Below are positions 16,131 to 23,997 of a stretch of DNA of 64,000 bases, in pieces. Position 1 is the first letter of the stretch. Each line of letters starts with the position of its first letter. A program made the translations under genes and the position numbers. Source of the stretch: Streptococcus entericus DSM 14446 (GTDB lineage Bacteria > Bacillota > Bacilli > Lactobacillales > Streptococcaceae); NCBI RefSeq assembly GCF_000380025.1, contig NZ_KB904156.1:185974-249973 (forward strand), in the 5' to 3' direction. Under the pieces are notes generated by a model, which did not search any database, was not told where the DNA came from, and saw only the letters and a list, made by a program, of their open reading frames with translations.

Positions 16131-17257
16131 TGAAACTAGAACACGTTCCAACCCCTGCCTATATCGTTGACCTGAAAAAACTCGAAGCCAATGCTCTGCT
16201 ATTGTTCCAAATCCAAGAGGAGACGGGCTGTAAAATCCTGCTGGCGCAGAAGGCCTACTCGCTCTATGCCACCTACCCCCTGCTTGCTCAGTATCTGGCG
16301 GGGACGACGGCCAGTGGGCTCTATGAGGCGCGCTTGGGGCGCGAGGAGTTCGCTGGTGAGGTGCATGTTTTTGCTCCTGCCTTTAAGGACAGCGAGATTG
16401 ACGAGGTGCTGTCGGTGTCTGATCATATCGTCTTTAACTCGGAGCGGCAACTGCGCAAGCACCACGCTAAGGCGCGTGCGGCTGGGGTTTCCATCGGGCT
16501 TCGGATTAACCCAGAGTGCTCGACCCAAGATGAGCAGGCCCTTTACGATCCCTGTGCCTTTGGCTCTCGCTTTGGGGTGACGCTGGACAAGTTCAGCCCT
16601 GACCTGATTGAGCTGGTGGATGGGCTGCATTTCCATACCCTTTGCGAGCAAAATTCGGATGATCTGGCAACGACCTTGCAGGCGGTGGAGGCTAAGTTCG
16701 GTGCTTACCTCCATCAGGTCAAATGGGTGAACTTTGGTGGTGGTCACCACATCACCCGTGAAGACTACGATCTTGACCTGCTCAAGTCCTGCATTCGCCA
16801 CATTCAGGAGACCTATGGTGTCGAGGTGTATTTAGAACCTGGTGAAGCGGTGGCGCTTCAGGCGGGCTATCTGGCGACAGAGGTGCTGGACATTGTGGAA
16901 AACGGCATCGAGACCTTGGTGCTGGACGCCTCTGCCACCTGTCACATGCCTGATGTGCTGGAAATGCCCTACCGACCGCCCCTTCGTAACGGCTATCTGC
17001 CTGATGAGAAAGCCCACACCTACCGCTTGTCTTCCAACACCTGCTTGACAGGGGACATCATTGGAGATTACTCCTTTGACGCGCCTGTCGCCATCGGCGA
17101 CCGTCTCTACTTTGAGGACATGGCCATCTATTCTTTTGTCAAGAACAATACCTTCAACGGCATCGGTCTGCCTAGTCTCTACACCATGGACAAGGATGGC
17201 GACTGCCAGCTGGTCAAAGCCTTTGGCTATGAAGACTTTAAGATGCGGTTGGGGTAG
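16130..17257 (+). CDS. nspC: Carboxynorspermidine decarboxylase
   Basis: This 375-residue PLP-dependent enzyme of the alanine-racemase fold (type III) decarboxylates carboxy(nor)spermidine to (nor)spermidine. The N-terminus has T-P-A-Y-I-V-D and the PLP lysine in L-A-Q-K-A-Y-S. The motif G-G-G-H-H-I-T is the glycine-rich phosphate-binding loop, E-P-G-E-A binds the cofactor, and T-C-L-T-G-D is near the C-terminus. Its start codon overlaps the stop of the preceding dehydrogenase (TGATG). Together the two enzymes make spermidine without S-adenosylmethionine. Confidence 0.93.
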   Translation: MKLEHVPTPAYIVDLKKLEANALLLFQIQEETGCKILLAQKAYSLYATYPLLAQYLAGTTASGLYEARLGREEFAGEVHVFAPAFKDSEIDEVLSVSDHIVFNSERQLRKHHAKARAAGVSIGLRINPECSTQDEQALYDPCAFGSRFGVTLDKFSPDLIELVDGLHFHTLCEQNSDDLATTLQAVEAKFGAYLHQVKWVNFGGGHHITREDYDLDLLKSCIRHIQETYGVEVYLEPGEAVALQAGYLATEVLDIVENGIETLVLDASATCHMPDVLEMPYRPPLRNGYLPDEKAHTYRLSSNTCLTGDIIGDYSFDAPVAIGDRLYFEDMAIYSFVKNNTFNGIGLPSLYTMDKDGDCQLVKAFGYEDFKMRLG

Positions 17258-17272
17258 AAATAGGAGCCAATC

Positions 17273-17602
17273 ATGACAGTCGACGAACATGACAAGATTG
17301 ACGGCATGGGCATTGCTGACGATAACTCTACAGAGCTCCTGTTGATGATTGCTGACCATCTGCCTTGGGATGATGTTCTCTGGCATTTGGAGCTCTTGCA
17401 GGAAAAAATCAATGCCTACCTGTCTTTTGTAGCATCAGGCCAATTCAAAGAAACTTATCCTGATCATGCTATTCAGGCGATTAGCTTGTTGGTTTATGCC
17501 AAAGAAACGGTGCCACAAGAAGGACTGGACTTTTTAGGCAGGGTTAATCAACAACTGCAAGCCTTCCCTGACTACCAGTTCAGTATTCAATTACATTCTT
17601 AA
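17273..17602 (+). CDS. DUF6572-like protein
   Basis: This 109-residue soluble acidic protein begins T-V-D-E-H-D-K-I-D-G and carries A-D-H-L-P-W-D-D and L-L-Q-E-K-I-N-A-Y-L in the order I associate with DUF6572 proteins of unknown function. An AGGAG ribosome site precedes the start 12 bases before ATG. It lies 15 bases after nspC and 13 bases before aguA, so it is co-transcribed. The comparable cluster of pneumococci, as I know it, has no gene here. Members of this family are often found near orphan immunity genes, but no function can be inferred. Confidence 0.65.
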   Translation: MTVDEHDKIDGMGIADDNSTELLLMIADHLPWDDVLWHLELLQEKINAYLSFVASGQFKETYPDHAIQAISLLVYAKETVPQEGLDFLGRVNQQLQAFPDYQFSIQLHS

Positions 17603-17615
17603 CTAAGGAGGCCCC

Positions 17616-18716
17616 ATGACCACACCTAAAACCCTAGGCTATCGTATGCCTGCCGAGTATGAGCCCCACCAAGGGACGCTCATGATTTGGCCCATCCGCC
17701 CTGGCTCCTGGCCTTACGATGGTCATGCTGCCAAGGCGACCTTTACCCAGATTATCCGTCAGCTGGCGACCGAGGAGACCGTCTACCTGCTAGTGGACGC
17801 CCAGCACCTGCCTGAGGCCAGAGCTGCCTTGGGCGATGCCGTGACCTATTTGGATCTGCCGACCAACGACGCTTGGGCTCGGGACACAGGGCCGACGGTT
17901 TTGGTCAATGGCCGAGCAGATTTACTGGCTGTCGACTGGAGCTTCAACGCTTGGGGTGGGGCCGTTGACGGGCTTTATCAGGACTATGCGGACGATGACT
18001 TGATGGCCAGTCGTTTTGCGGACGCTCTGGGTCTGCCTGTCTACTCCGCCAAGCCCTTCGTCCTTGAAGGTGGTGCGATTCATAGCGACGGTGAGGGAAC
18101 GATTCTTGTTACCGAGAGCTGCTTACTCAGCCCAGGACGAAACCCTCACCTAACAAAAGAGCAAATCGAACAACAGCTTCTGACTTATCTAGGTGCGGAT
18201 AAGGTCATCTGGTTGCCTAACGGCATTTACAACGATGAGACCAATGAGCATGTTGACAACATCTGTGCCTTTGTCGGACCAGCAGAGCTGGTGCTGGCCT
18301 GGACAGATGATGAGACTGACCCTCAGTACCCCCTGTCCAAAGCCAACTGGGACTACCTTCAAACCGTGACCGATGCCAAGGGCAGACCATTCACTGTGCA
18401 CAAGCTCCTTATTCCCAAGGAAACGGTCTGTGTCAAAGAAGAGGACCTAGCAGGTTATGTCTACGAGGAAGGCGAGCAGGAGCGAACGGCAGGGGAGCGA
18501 CTGGCAGCCAGTTATGTTAATTTCTACATCAGCAACCAGTCCATTTTTCTGCCTGTTTTTGATGATCCTCACGACCAGTTGGCTATCGACTTATTAGCTC
18601 AGCTATTTCCTACACGAACCATCCGACCAATTCCTGCCAGAAGCCTGCTCCTCGGTGGTGGCAACATCCACTGCCTGACCCAGCAGATTCCTGCTGGTGG
18701 AGGTGCCGATGATTAG
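17616..18716 (+). CDS. aguA: Agmatine deiminase
   Basis: This 366-residue enzyme hydrolyses agmatine to N-carbamoylputrescine and ammonia. It has the guanidino-group-modifying fold. Visible markers are [11 protein letters not shown] (substrate-binding Asp), [10 protein letters not shown] (Glu and His), and the C-terminal G-G-G-N-I-H-C with nucleophile Cys353. The length is normal. The ribosome site AAGGAGG lies 5 bases before ATG. It works with AguB downstream. Confidence 0.96.
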   Translation: MTTPKTLGYRMPAEYEPHQGTLMIWPIRPGSWPYDGHAAKATFTQIIRQLATEETVYLLVDAQHLPEARAALGDAVTYLDLPTNDAWARDTGPTVLVNGRADLLAVDWSFNAWGGAVDGLYQDYADDDLMASRFADALGLPVYSAKPFVLEGGAIHSDGEGTILVTESCLLSPGRNPHLTKEQIEQQLLTYLGADKVIWLPNGIYNDETNEHVDNICAFVGPAELVLAWTDDETDPQYPLSKANWDYLQTVTDAKGRPFTVHKLLIPKETVCVKEEDLAGYVYEEGEQERTAGERLAASYVNFYISNQSIFLPVFDDPHDQLAIDLLAQLFPTRTIRPIPARSLLLGGGNIHCLTQQIPAGGGADD

Positions 18717-19074
18717 GGTGAGACCTGGAGAACCTGCTGATGCAGTAGCCCTTTCAGCATTGTACCAGCAAGAGGGCTGGTTGACTTTTAATGATAAGGT
18801 CAATCAACTGATGACTCATTCCGCCTATCTGGTGCTTGTTGCCGATGAGACCGTGATTGGTTTTGTTCGTTATTTGACCAATCAGCTGGTCACAACCTTT
18901 GTTTGTGAATGCCTCGTGTCTGAAACTTATCGGGGTAAGGGTTACGGCAGTCTTTTACTTGATGAGTTGCAAGCAGCTTATCCAACAACGAGATTAGAGC
19001 TAATTTCCCAAGCAGACAGCTTTTATGACAATAATAGATTTAGAGTGGTTGGCACAGGTTTTCGCCGACCGTGA
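18709..19074 (+). CDS. GNAT family N-acetyltransferase
   Basis: This 121-residue single-domain acetyltransferase has the acetyl-CoA loop R-G-K-G-Y-G-S around residue 80 and a final Y-D-N-N-R-F-R-V segment. I chose ATG 18709, which overlaps the aguA stop by 8 bases and has GGAGG 5 bases ahead, over an in-frame ATG 12 bases upstream. The substrate is unknown. Its place between aguA and aguB suggests, but does not show, a link with polyamine acetylation. I cannot say it is SpeG-type, since SpeG is longer. Confidence 0.75.
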   Translation: MIRVRPGEPADAVALSALYQQEGWLTFNDKVNQLMTHSAYLVLVADETVIGFVRYLTNQLVTTFVCECLVSETYRGKGYGSLLLDELQAAYPTTRLELISQADSFYDNNRFRVVGTGFRRP

Positions 19075-19092
19075 TTAGAGAGAAGGACACCC

Positions 19093-19968
19093 ATGAGAAA
19101 CGTAACCGTTGCTGCCATTCAGATGCAGTGCCAAGAAGCGGTAGCAGCTAACCTAGCCACCGCCGAGCGTCTGGTGCGTCAGGCTGCTAGCCAAGGCGCC
19201 CAGATTATCCTCTTGCCAGAGCTCTTTGAGCGCCCGTATTTCTGTCAAGAGCGCCAGTATGATTTTTATGATTATGCCAAGTCCGTTGAGGACAATGATG
19301 CCATTCAGCATTTCAAGCCTATTGCTCGTGAGTTGGGTGTGGTTTTGCCTATCAGTTTCTATGAAAAAGATGGCAATTCCCTTTATAACTCCATCGGTGT
19401 CATTGATGCTGATGGTGAGGTTCTGGGGGTTTACCGCAAGACCCATATCCCAGATGACCACTACTACCAAGAGAAATTTTACTTCACGCCAGGTAACACA
19501 GGCTTCAAGGTCTGGGAGACCAAATACGCCAAGATTGGCATCGGCATTTGTTGGGATCAGTGGTTCCCAGAAACAGCTCGTTGCTTGGCCTTGAATGGGG
19601 CAGAACTCCTCTTTTACCCGACGGCTATTGGCTCTGAGCCTATTTTAGGAACAGATAGCACAGGACACTGGAAGCGCGCCATGCAGGGACACGCCGCAGC
19701 CAATATCATGCCAGTCATCGCTGCCAACCGCGTCGGTCTGGAGGAAGTCTTCCCCCAGGAGGCCAACGGCGGACAGAGCTCCCAGCTTAATTTCTACGGC
19801 ACTTCCTTTTTGACCGATGAGACAGGCGACCTGCTCCAAGAAGCCGATAAGACTAGCGAGACGGTTCTCTTAGCGACCTATGACTTGGACAAGGGGCGCC
19901 GTGAGCGTCTGGACTGGGGGCTCTTCCGTGACCGCAGACCGCACATGTATGCACGAATTGCAGAATAG
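19093..19968 (+). CDS. aguB: N-carbamoylputrescine amidase
   Basis: This 291-residue member of the carbon-nitrogen hydrolase (nitrilase) superfamily releases putrescine, CO2 and ammonia. The catalytic triad is visible: Glu in L-P-E-L-F-E, Lys in Y-R-K-T-H-I-P, and Cys153 in G-I-C-W-D-Q-W-F-P-E. The length is normal for AguB. The ribosome site GAGAAGGA precedes the start. It completes the arginine to putrescine route of the operon. Confidence 0.95.
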   Translation: MRNVTVAAIQMQCQEAVAANLATAERLVRQAASQGAQIILLPELFERPYFCQERQYDFYDYAKSVEDNDAIQHFKPIARELGVVLPISFYEKDGNSLYNSIGVIDADGEVLGVYRKTHIPDDHYYQEKFYFTPGNTGFKVWETKYAKIGIGICWDQWFPETARCLALNGAELLFYPTAIGSEPILGTDSTGHWKRAMQGHAAANIMPVIAANRVGLEEVFPQEANGGQSSQLNFYGTSFLTDETGDLLQEADKTSETVLLATYDLDKGRRERLDWGLFRDRRPHMYARIAE

Positions 19969-19980
19969 GAGAAAGAAGAT

Positions 19981-20214
19981 ATGATTTGGAAACTGATTGT
20001 CGGTGCCTTGATTGGCTCTATTGGCGGAGCCTTGACAAAGAAAGGAGGTCAGGGTTGCCTTGCTAACATTTTAGCAGGTATCGCAGGCTCTTATGTTGGT
20101 CATGCCTTATTGGGTGACTGGGGACCATCTTTGGCTGGAATGGCGCTGGTGCCTTCTATTATCGGAGCAGCTTTAGTCACTATTGTTGTGGCGCATTTTC
20201 TTGGTCGCGATTAA
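19981..20214 (+). CDS. GlsB/YeaQ/YmgE family stress membrane protein
   Basis: This 77-residue, very hydrophobic protein has three predicted membrane segments and the family pattern G-A-L-I-G-S-I-G-G-A-L-T-K-K-G and G-S-Y-V-G-H. The family is often called transglycosylase-associated, but no enzymatic activity is known. It starts 12 bases after aguB with ribosome site AGGAGAAAG, so it is the last gene of the polyamine transcript. A close paralogue ends the Gls24 operon at 23526-23768. Confidence 0.88.
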   Translation: MIWKLIVGALIGSIGGALTKKGGQGCLANILAGIAGSYVGHALLGDWGPSLAGMALVPSIIGAALVTIVVAHFLGRD

Positions 20215-20237
20215 AAATTTGTCTATTCAAACAGAAA

Positions 20238-20289
20238 AAGTTGCCTAGTGATTAGGACAGGAAGTGGTCACTTTATGCCTAGTCAACTT
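20238..20289 (+). repeat. Imperfect inverted repeat after the polyamine operon
   Basis: AAGTTGCCTAG and CTAGTCAACTT (10 of 11 paired) enclose a GTGA...TCAC inner stem. It could be a weak operon terminator, but no T tract follows. Confidence 0.35.
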
Positions 20290-20403
20290 AGCCATAGCCA
20301 GTTCTGCTATGTCAGAAAGACTAACCTTGTAAAGTAAAGCGGTACCATTTTTATCGAAAGTATGCTATAATGGTTATAAAGGTAAAGAGGAGGACGTGGA
20401 GTT

Positions 20404-21030
20404 ATGCCTAAAGTTGAAAACATTGTGACCTCAAAATACCAAAAGGTCGCTCTTGAAATTGCCGGACGAATAGCTGATGGCAAGTATCAAGTTGGGGAAA
20501 AACTCAAGTCACGCTCAACCATTGCGAGTAACTTTGGTGTCTCTCCTGAAACGGCTAGAAAAGCGATAAATGTTTTGGTTGACCTAGGCATCTTGGAGGT
20601 CCGCCAAGGTAGTGGTTCTAAAATTATTTCTAAGGAAAAGGCTGAGGAATTTATCACTCAATTTGACTCAGAAAATAATATCAAGACGCTGTCCAAAGAT
20701 ATAATTGCAACCATCAATTACCAGAAAAAGGCCATGGATAGTATGAAACAGATGATTCATGCCTTTATGAATCAGGCTTCATTGGCAAAAAAACACTATC
20801 CGTTTCGTCCTTATGAACTAACAGTTACAGGAACGAGTAAGCTTGGACAAAGTCTGGCAGATCTTAATCTCTGGCATCAGACAGGAGCGACCATTATTGC
20901 GATTCAGCATGAGGAGAACCTCATCTTATCGCCTGGGCCTTATGAAACGATTCAGGCTGAGGATATTCTCTATGTGGTTGGTGATGACCAGGTTTTAGCT
21001 AGAGTCGATGCCTTTTTCAACCAAGACTAA
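20404..21030 (+). CDS. busR: BusR-like GntR regulator with C-terminal RCK_C (TrkA-C) domain
   Basis: This 208-residue protein has an N-terminal winged HTH of the GntR type (residues about 8-75, with T-I-A-S-N-F-G-V-S-P-E-T-A-R-K), a helical linker (about 90-120) and a C-terminal RCK_C domain (L-G-Q-S-L-A-D-L-N-L-W...I-L-Y-V-V-G-D-D). This layout matches BusR, which binds c-di-AMP through RCK_C and represses the glycine-betaine transporter busAB in lactococci and streptococci. busAB is not adjacent here, so the gene is an orphan and its targets are open. A TGCTATAAT extended -10 and a GAGGAGG ribosome site precede it. Confidence 0.75.
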   Translation: MPKVENIVTSKYQKVALEIAGRIADGKYQVGEKLKSRSTIASNFGVSPETARKAINVLVDLGILEVRQGSGSKIISKEKAEEFITQFDSENNIKTLSKDIIATINYQKKAMDSMKQMIHAFMNQASLAKKHYPFRPYELTVTGTSKLGQSLADLNLWHQTGATIIAIQHEENLILSPGPYETIQAEDILYVVGDDQVLARVDAFFNQD

Positions 21031-21083
21031 TGCTAAGAACGTGATTGCTATAAGTAGAAGATGACAATGACTAATAGCTCTAT

Positions 21084-21117
21084 TTTTCCCTTGTTTTCAG
21101 GCAAGGGAAATTTTTTT
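21084..21117 (+). terminator. Terminator after the BusR-like gene
   Basis: TTTCCCTTG and CAAGGGAAA pair perfectly around an 8-base loop, followed by seven T. Confidence 0.85.
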
Positions 21118-21130
21118 GTGAAAAAGTGAT

Positions 21131-21144
21131 AAAAAACGCTTGCA
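21131..21144 (+). promoter_or_regulatory. cre-like site at the gls24 operon promoter
   Basis: A run of A followed by CGCTTGCA matches 12 of 14 cre positions. It overlaps the -35 element, so CcpA binding should block the promoter. Confidence 0.5.
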
Positions 21145-21168
21145 ATTTCATTTCATTTATGATAAACT
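21140..21168 (+). promoter_or_regulatory. Promoter of the gls24/amaP operon
   Basis: TTGCAA (21140-21145), a 17-base spacer and TAAACT (21163-21168). The start codon of amaP is about 210 bases downstream, leaving a long untranslated leader with no other gene in it. Confidence 0.6.
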
Positions 21169-21381
21169 GACAACATAAAGATGTATAGGGGTATACAACT
21201 TTGTGTGGTCACTTTGATTTATCAAAATGAACGGATAAATCATTAAGACCGTCATCAAATGTTTTTAGAAAACTGGTAACTCCATAGAGTGTGTTCATTG
21301 CTGGATTCTCTAGTAACATTATCGGACGTTCTGCCAATCGGTTATAGATAGCAGTCGTTACACAAAGATATAGGAGGAGAA

Positions 21382-21954
21382 ATGTCAAAACTGACTAAAC
21401 TAATAAGCATTGTGACGGGCATTGTCTTACTGACACTCTTGTTACCCTTGCTGGTAACCAGTGCCCTTGATGCCAATGTGCCACCGCAGTTGCTAGCTTT
21501 GAGGGATTTATCGGGCATTCAGTTCCCTTTTAGGCACCTCATTGCTACCTACACTTTTTGGGTTGCTTTAGCCCTTATTGTCGCCGTTTTTATCGGTATT
21601 TTAGTGATTATTTTCTTCCCACGCTTGCAAACAGAATTACCTTTAGCTAAAAAGGATGGGCAGTTAGTGCTTAGCAAATCAGCTATTGATGGTCTGGTTA
21701 AATCTGTTGTCCAAGAACATGGTCTGATGAAAACCCCAACCATTAAGACCAAGCTCTACAAGCGTCGTTTTAAAGTAAAAGTGACTGGTGATGTCGTTCC
21801 AAAATATGATGTTGTCAATCGCACTAATCACTTAAAATCAGATATTGAGCGGACCTTGCGTGAATTTGTCGGTGTGGAACAGCCGATTGACCTAGTGGTC
21901 GTCGTTAAACAAGTCGACAAAACAGGCTCAAGCAAACAGAGTCGTGTCATTTAA
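21382..21954 (+). CDS. amaP: AmaP, membrane anchor of the Asp23 alkaline shock protein
   Basis: This 190-residue protein has an N-terminal transmembrane helix (about 8-28), a second one (about 55-78) and a cytosolic domain of about 110 residues related to the Asp23 fold. In staphylococci AmaP tethers Asp23 to the membrane. It opens the Gls24/Asp23 operon and is followed at close spacing by the DUF2273 gene. A GGAGGAGA ribosome site precedes ATG 21382. Confidence 0.85.
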   Translation: MSKLTKLISIVTGIVLLTLLLPLLVTSALDANVPPQLLALRDLSGIQFPFRHLIATYTFWVALALIVAVFIGILVIIFFPRLQTELPLAKKDGQLVLSKSAIDGLVKSVVQEHGLMKTPTIKTKLYKRRFKVKVTGDVVPKYDVVNRTNHLKSDIERTLREFVGVEQPIDLVVVVKQVDKTGSSKQSRVI

Positions 21955-21963
21955 GGAGGTTGT

Positions 21964-22164
21964 ATGGATTTTATTCGTGAGTACAAATATGCAATCGCAG
22001 GAGCTATCATAGCACTCTTGCTGATGCTGATTATCCTCAGTTTTGGATTCTTCAAAACCCTCTTGTTAGTGATCATTGTAGCACTCGGTGCAATCATTGG
22101 TCATCAGTTCAAAGACACCGGTATTTTAGAAAAATACCTTATTAAATTAAGAAACAAATTGTAA
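21964..22164 (+). CDS. DUF2273 family small membrane protein
   Basis: This 66-residue protein has two hydrophobic segments (about 9-26 and 30-45) and a charged tail. DUF2273 proteins regularly stand between amaP and asp23/gls24 genes and probably belong to the same membrane-stress complex. It starts 9 bases after the amaP stop, with ribosome site AAGGAGG overlapping that stop. Confidence 0.85.
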   Translation: MDFIREYKYAIAGAIIALLLMLIILSFGFFKTLLLVIIVALGAIIGHQFKDTGILEKYLIKLRNKL

Positions 22165-22179
22165 AAAGGAGATAGATGG

Positions 22180-22704
22180 ATGACAACTACAGTAACCCCA
22201 GTGACTCCAGTTGCTGTAACTGGTGCCTTGACCTATGAAAATAAGGTTATCGAAAAAATTGTTGGCTATGCCCTAGAGCATATTGATGGTCTCTTGGCTG
22301 TTGATGGTGGCTTCTTTTCTAACTTGAAAAATAAGGTTGTATCGACCGATAATGTCACAGATGGCATCAATGTTGAAGTTGGGACGAAGCAAGTCGCTGT
22401 TGATTTGAAGGTGATTGTTGAATACCAAAAACATGTTGGGACAATTTTTGAAAACATCAAGCGTGTTATTGTCGAAGAAGTTAGCAAAATGACCGACCTT
22501 GAGGTGGTTGAGGTCAATGTGACCGTTGTTGACATTAAGACAAGAGCCCAGCACGAAGCTGATTCCATTACTGTTCAAGATCGTCTAGAGAATGCCGCAA
22601 GTACAACCGGAGAATTTGCGAGCAAACAAGCTGACCATGTCAAGTCAGCTGTATCTGGCACAGTAACTACAATCAAAGAGAACACAGAACCACGTGTGGT
22701 TTAA
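22180..22704 (+). CDS. Asp23/Gls24 family envelope stress protein
   Basis: This 174-residue protein has the core motif Y-E-N-K-V-I-E-K-I-V-G-Y-A-L-E and the strand-rich middle V-N-V-E-V-G-T-K-Q-V-A-V-D-L. Asp23/Gls24 proteins form membrane-attached assemblies and respond to envelope or alkaline stress. The C-terminal 45 residues are a helical, charged tail. A paralogue 65% to 70% similar by eye lies at 22941-23489 in the same operon, so a tandem duplication is likely. Confidence 0.92.
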   Translation: MTTTVTPVTPVAVTGALTYENKVIEKIVGYALEHIDGLLAVDGGFFSNLKNKVVSTDNVTDGINVEVGTKQVAVDLKVIVEYQKHVGTIFENIKRVIVEEVSKMTDLEVVEVNVTVVDIKTRAQHEADSITVQDRLENAASTTGEFASKQADHVKSAVSGTVTTIKENTEPRVV

Positions 22705-22727
22705 TAAAAATAGAGAGGTTTATCATC

Positions 22728-22919
22728 ATGACACAAGAAAAATTTGACGCAAAACTAGACCAAGTTGCAGGCGGTATTAAAGAGGCTGCTGGTAAAGTCA
22801 CAGGAGACAAACAGTTAGAGGCTGAAGGAACGGCTGAAAAACTTGGTGGAAAAATCAAGGAAGGTATCGAAGATGCCAAAGCAACTGTTAAAGGGGCTAT
22901 TGATAGCCTCCTAAAATAA
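22728..22919 (+). CDS. CsbD family stress protein
   Basis: This 63-residue charged helical protein begins with K-F-D-A-K-L-D-Q-V-A-G-G-I-K-E and carries G-K-V-T-G-D-K-Q-L-E-A-E-G, the CsbD signature. It stands between the two Gls24 genes. The monocistronic CsbD gene at 1582-1830 encodes a longer version with a second helical repeat. Confidence 0.9.
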   Translation: MTQEKFDAKLDQVAGGIKEAAGKVTGDKQLEAEGTAEKLGGKIKEGIEDAKATVKGAIDSLLK

Positions 22920-22940
22920 AGACAAACAAAGGAGAAATAG

Positions 22941-23489
22941 ATGACAAATCAAGCAAATAAACCAGCAGAAACTACTCTAGTAAAACCAATTAAAACAAGT
23001 TTGACCTATGAAAACAAGGTGATTGAGAAAATCGTCGGTCATGCTTTAGAAACCGTTGATGGCTTGTTGGCTGTTAGTGGAGGCTTCTTCACTGACTTAA
23101 AAAACAAGACCTTCAACGCTGAAAAGGTCACTGATGGTGTCAATGTTGAAGTTGGTACAAAAGAAGTTGCGGTTGACCTTGACATTATTGTTGAGTACCA
23201 AAAAGACATTCCTGCCATCGCGGAACAAATCAAGGAAGTTGTTAGCCGTGAAGTGGAACGGATGACCAAGTTAGTCTTGGTTGAGCTTAATGTTAACGTT
23301 GTTGATGTTAAGACACGTGCCGAACACGTTGCCGATTCAATCACCGTACAAGACAGGGTTGAATATGCGGCACAGTCAGCAAGTGACTTTGCATCTGAAC
23401 AAGCAGGGAAAGCTCGTGTGGCCTTCTCAAATGGTATCGATACCGCCAAAGAAACAATCAGTGACGCGACAGAAGCTCGTGTAAACTAA
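22941..23489 (+). CDS. Asp23/Gls24 family envelope stress protein (second copy)
   Basis: This 182-residue paralogue of the protein at 22180-22704 shares Y-E-N-K-V-I-E-K-I-V-G, D-G-L-L-A-V, and V-N-V-E-V-G-T-K-E-V-A-V-D-L, with a different N-terminal extension and C-terminal tail. AAAGGAGA precedes the start. It is expected to act with AmaP and the other Gls24 protein at the membrane. Confidence 0.92.
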   Translation: MTNQANKPAETTLVKPIKTSLTYENKVIEKIVGHALETVDGLLAVSGGFFTDLKNKTFNAEKVTDGVNVEVGTKEVAVDLDIIVEYQKDIPAIAEQIKEVVSREVERMTKLVLVELNVNVVDVKTRAEHVADSITVQDRVEYAAQSASDFASEQAGKARVAFSNGIDTAKETISDATEARVN

Positions 23490-23525
23490 TGTTTAAGAGT
23501 TAAGAAAGAGAAAGGAAATAATATT

Positions 23526-23768
23526 ATGGAATTCATTTGGACCCTTATCGTCGGAGCAATCATCGGGGCAATCGGTGGTGCAATCACTAAAAAAGGACCT
23601 TCAGGTTGGATTGCTAACATCGTTGCTGGTATTGTCGGTTCTTACGTTGGTCAGGCACTTTTTGGTGTGTGGGGACCAACTGCTGCTGGCATGGCAATCG
23701 TCCCATCAATTATCGGTGCGGCTCTTGTTACAATTGTTGCAGCTTACTTCTTTGGAAGAAAAGGCTAA
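23526..23768 (+). CDS. glsB: GlsB/YeaQ/YmgE family stress membrane protein
   Basis: This 80-residue three-segment membrane protein has G-A-I-I-G-A-I-G-G-A-I-T-K-K-G-P-S-G and G-S-Y-V-G-Q. In enterococci glsB lies next to gls24 and the pair is involved in bile and envelope stress. It is the last gene of this operon, followed by a strong terminator. It is a close paralogue of the protein at 19981-20214. Confidence 0.9.
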   Translation: MEFIWTLIVGAIIGAIGGAITKKGPSGWIANIVAGIVGSYVGQALFGVWGPTAAGMAIVPSIIGAALVTIVAAYFFGRKG

Positions 23769-23791
23769 TCGTCTAAAAAAGTTATTTCTAG

Positions 23792-23821
23792 GGCAGGAAC
23801 TTCTCGTTCCTGTCTTTTTAT
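23792..23821 (+). terminator. Terminator of the gls24 operon
   Basis: GGCAGGAAC and GTTCCTGTC pair around a 5-base loop, followed by five T. Confidence 0.85.
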
Positions 23822-23912
23822 CATTGAACAACGAATAGAAGGGAGAAGTGTTGTTCTACAATGATTTAATCTCTTGACGATAATCATATCTAAAATGACA
23901 ATAAAAATTATT

Positions 23913-23938
23913 TTTTTGACAAAAATAGTTGTCAAAAA
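23913..23938 (+). promoter_or_regulatory. Perfect inverted repeat, probable operator
   Basis: TTTTTGACAA and TTGTCAAAAA are perfect 10-bp arms separated by 6 bases. The repeat covers two possible -35 boxes. The XRE regulator at 25072-25287 is the obvious candidate to bind it (inference). Confidence 0.65.
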
Positions 23939-23957
23939 TAAAATGATGTGTTACAAT
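23917..23957 (+). promoter_or_regulatory. Overlapping promoters of the accessory membrane cluster
   Basis: TTGACA (23917-23922)-N17-TAAAAT, and TTGTCA (23929-23934)-N17-TACAAT (23952-23957). Both -35 boxes are halves of the inverted repeat. The AGAGGAGG ribosome site and ATG 23998 follow. Confidence 0.7.
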
Positions 23958-23997
23958 GAATTTGTTAAATAAAATAAATCGATTAGAGGAGGTTAAC

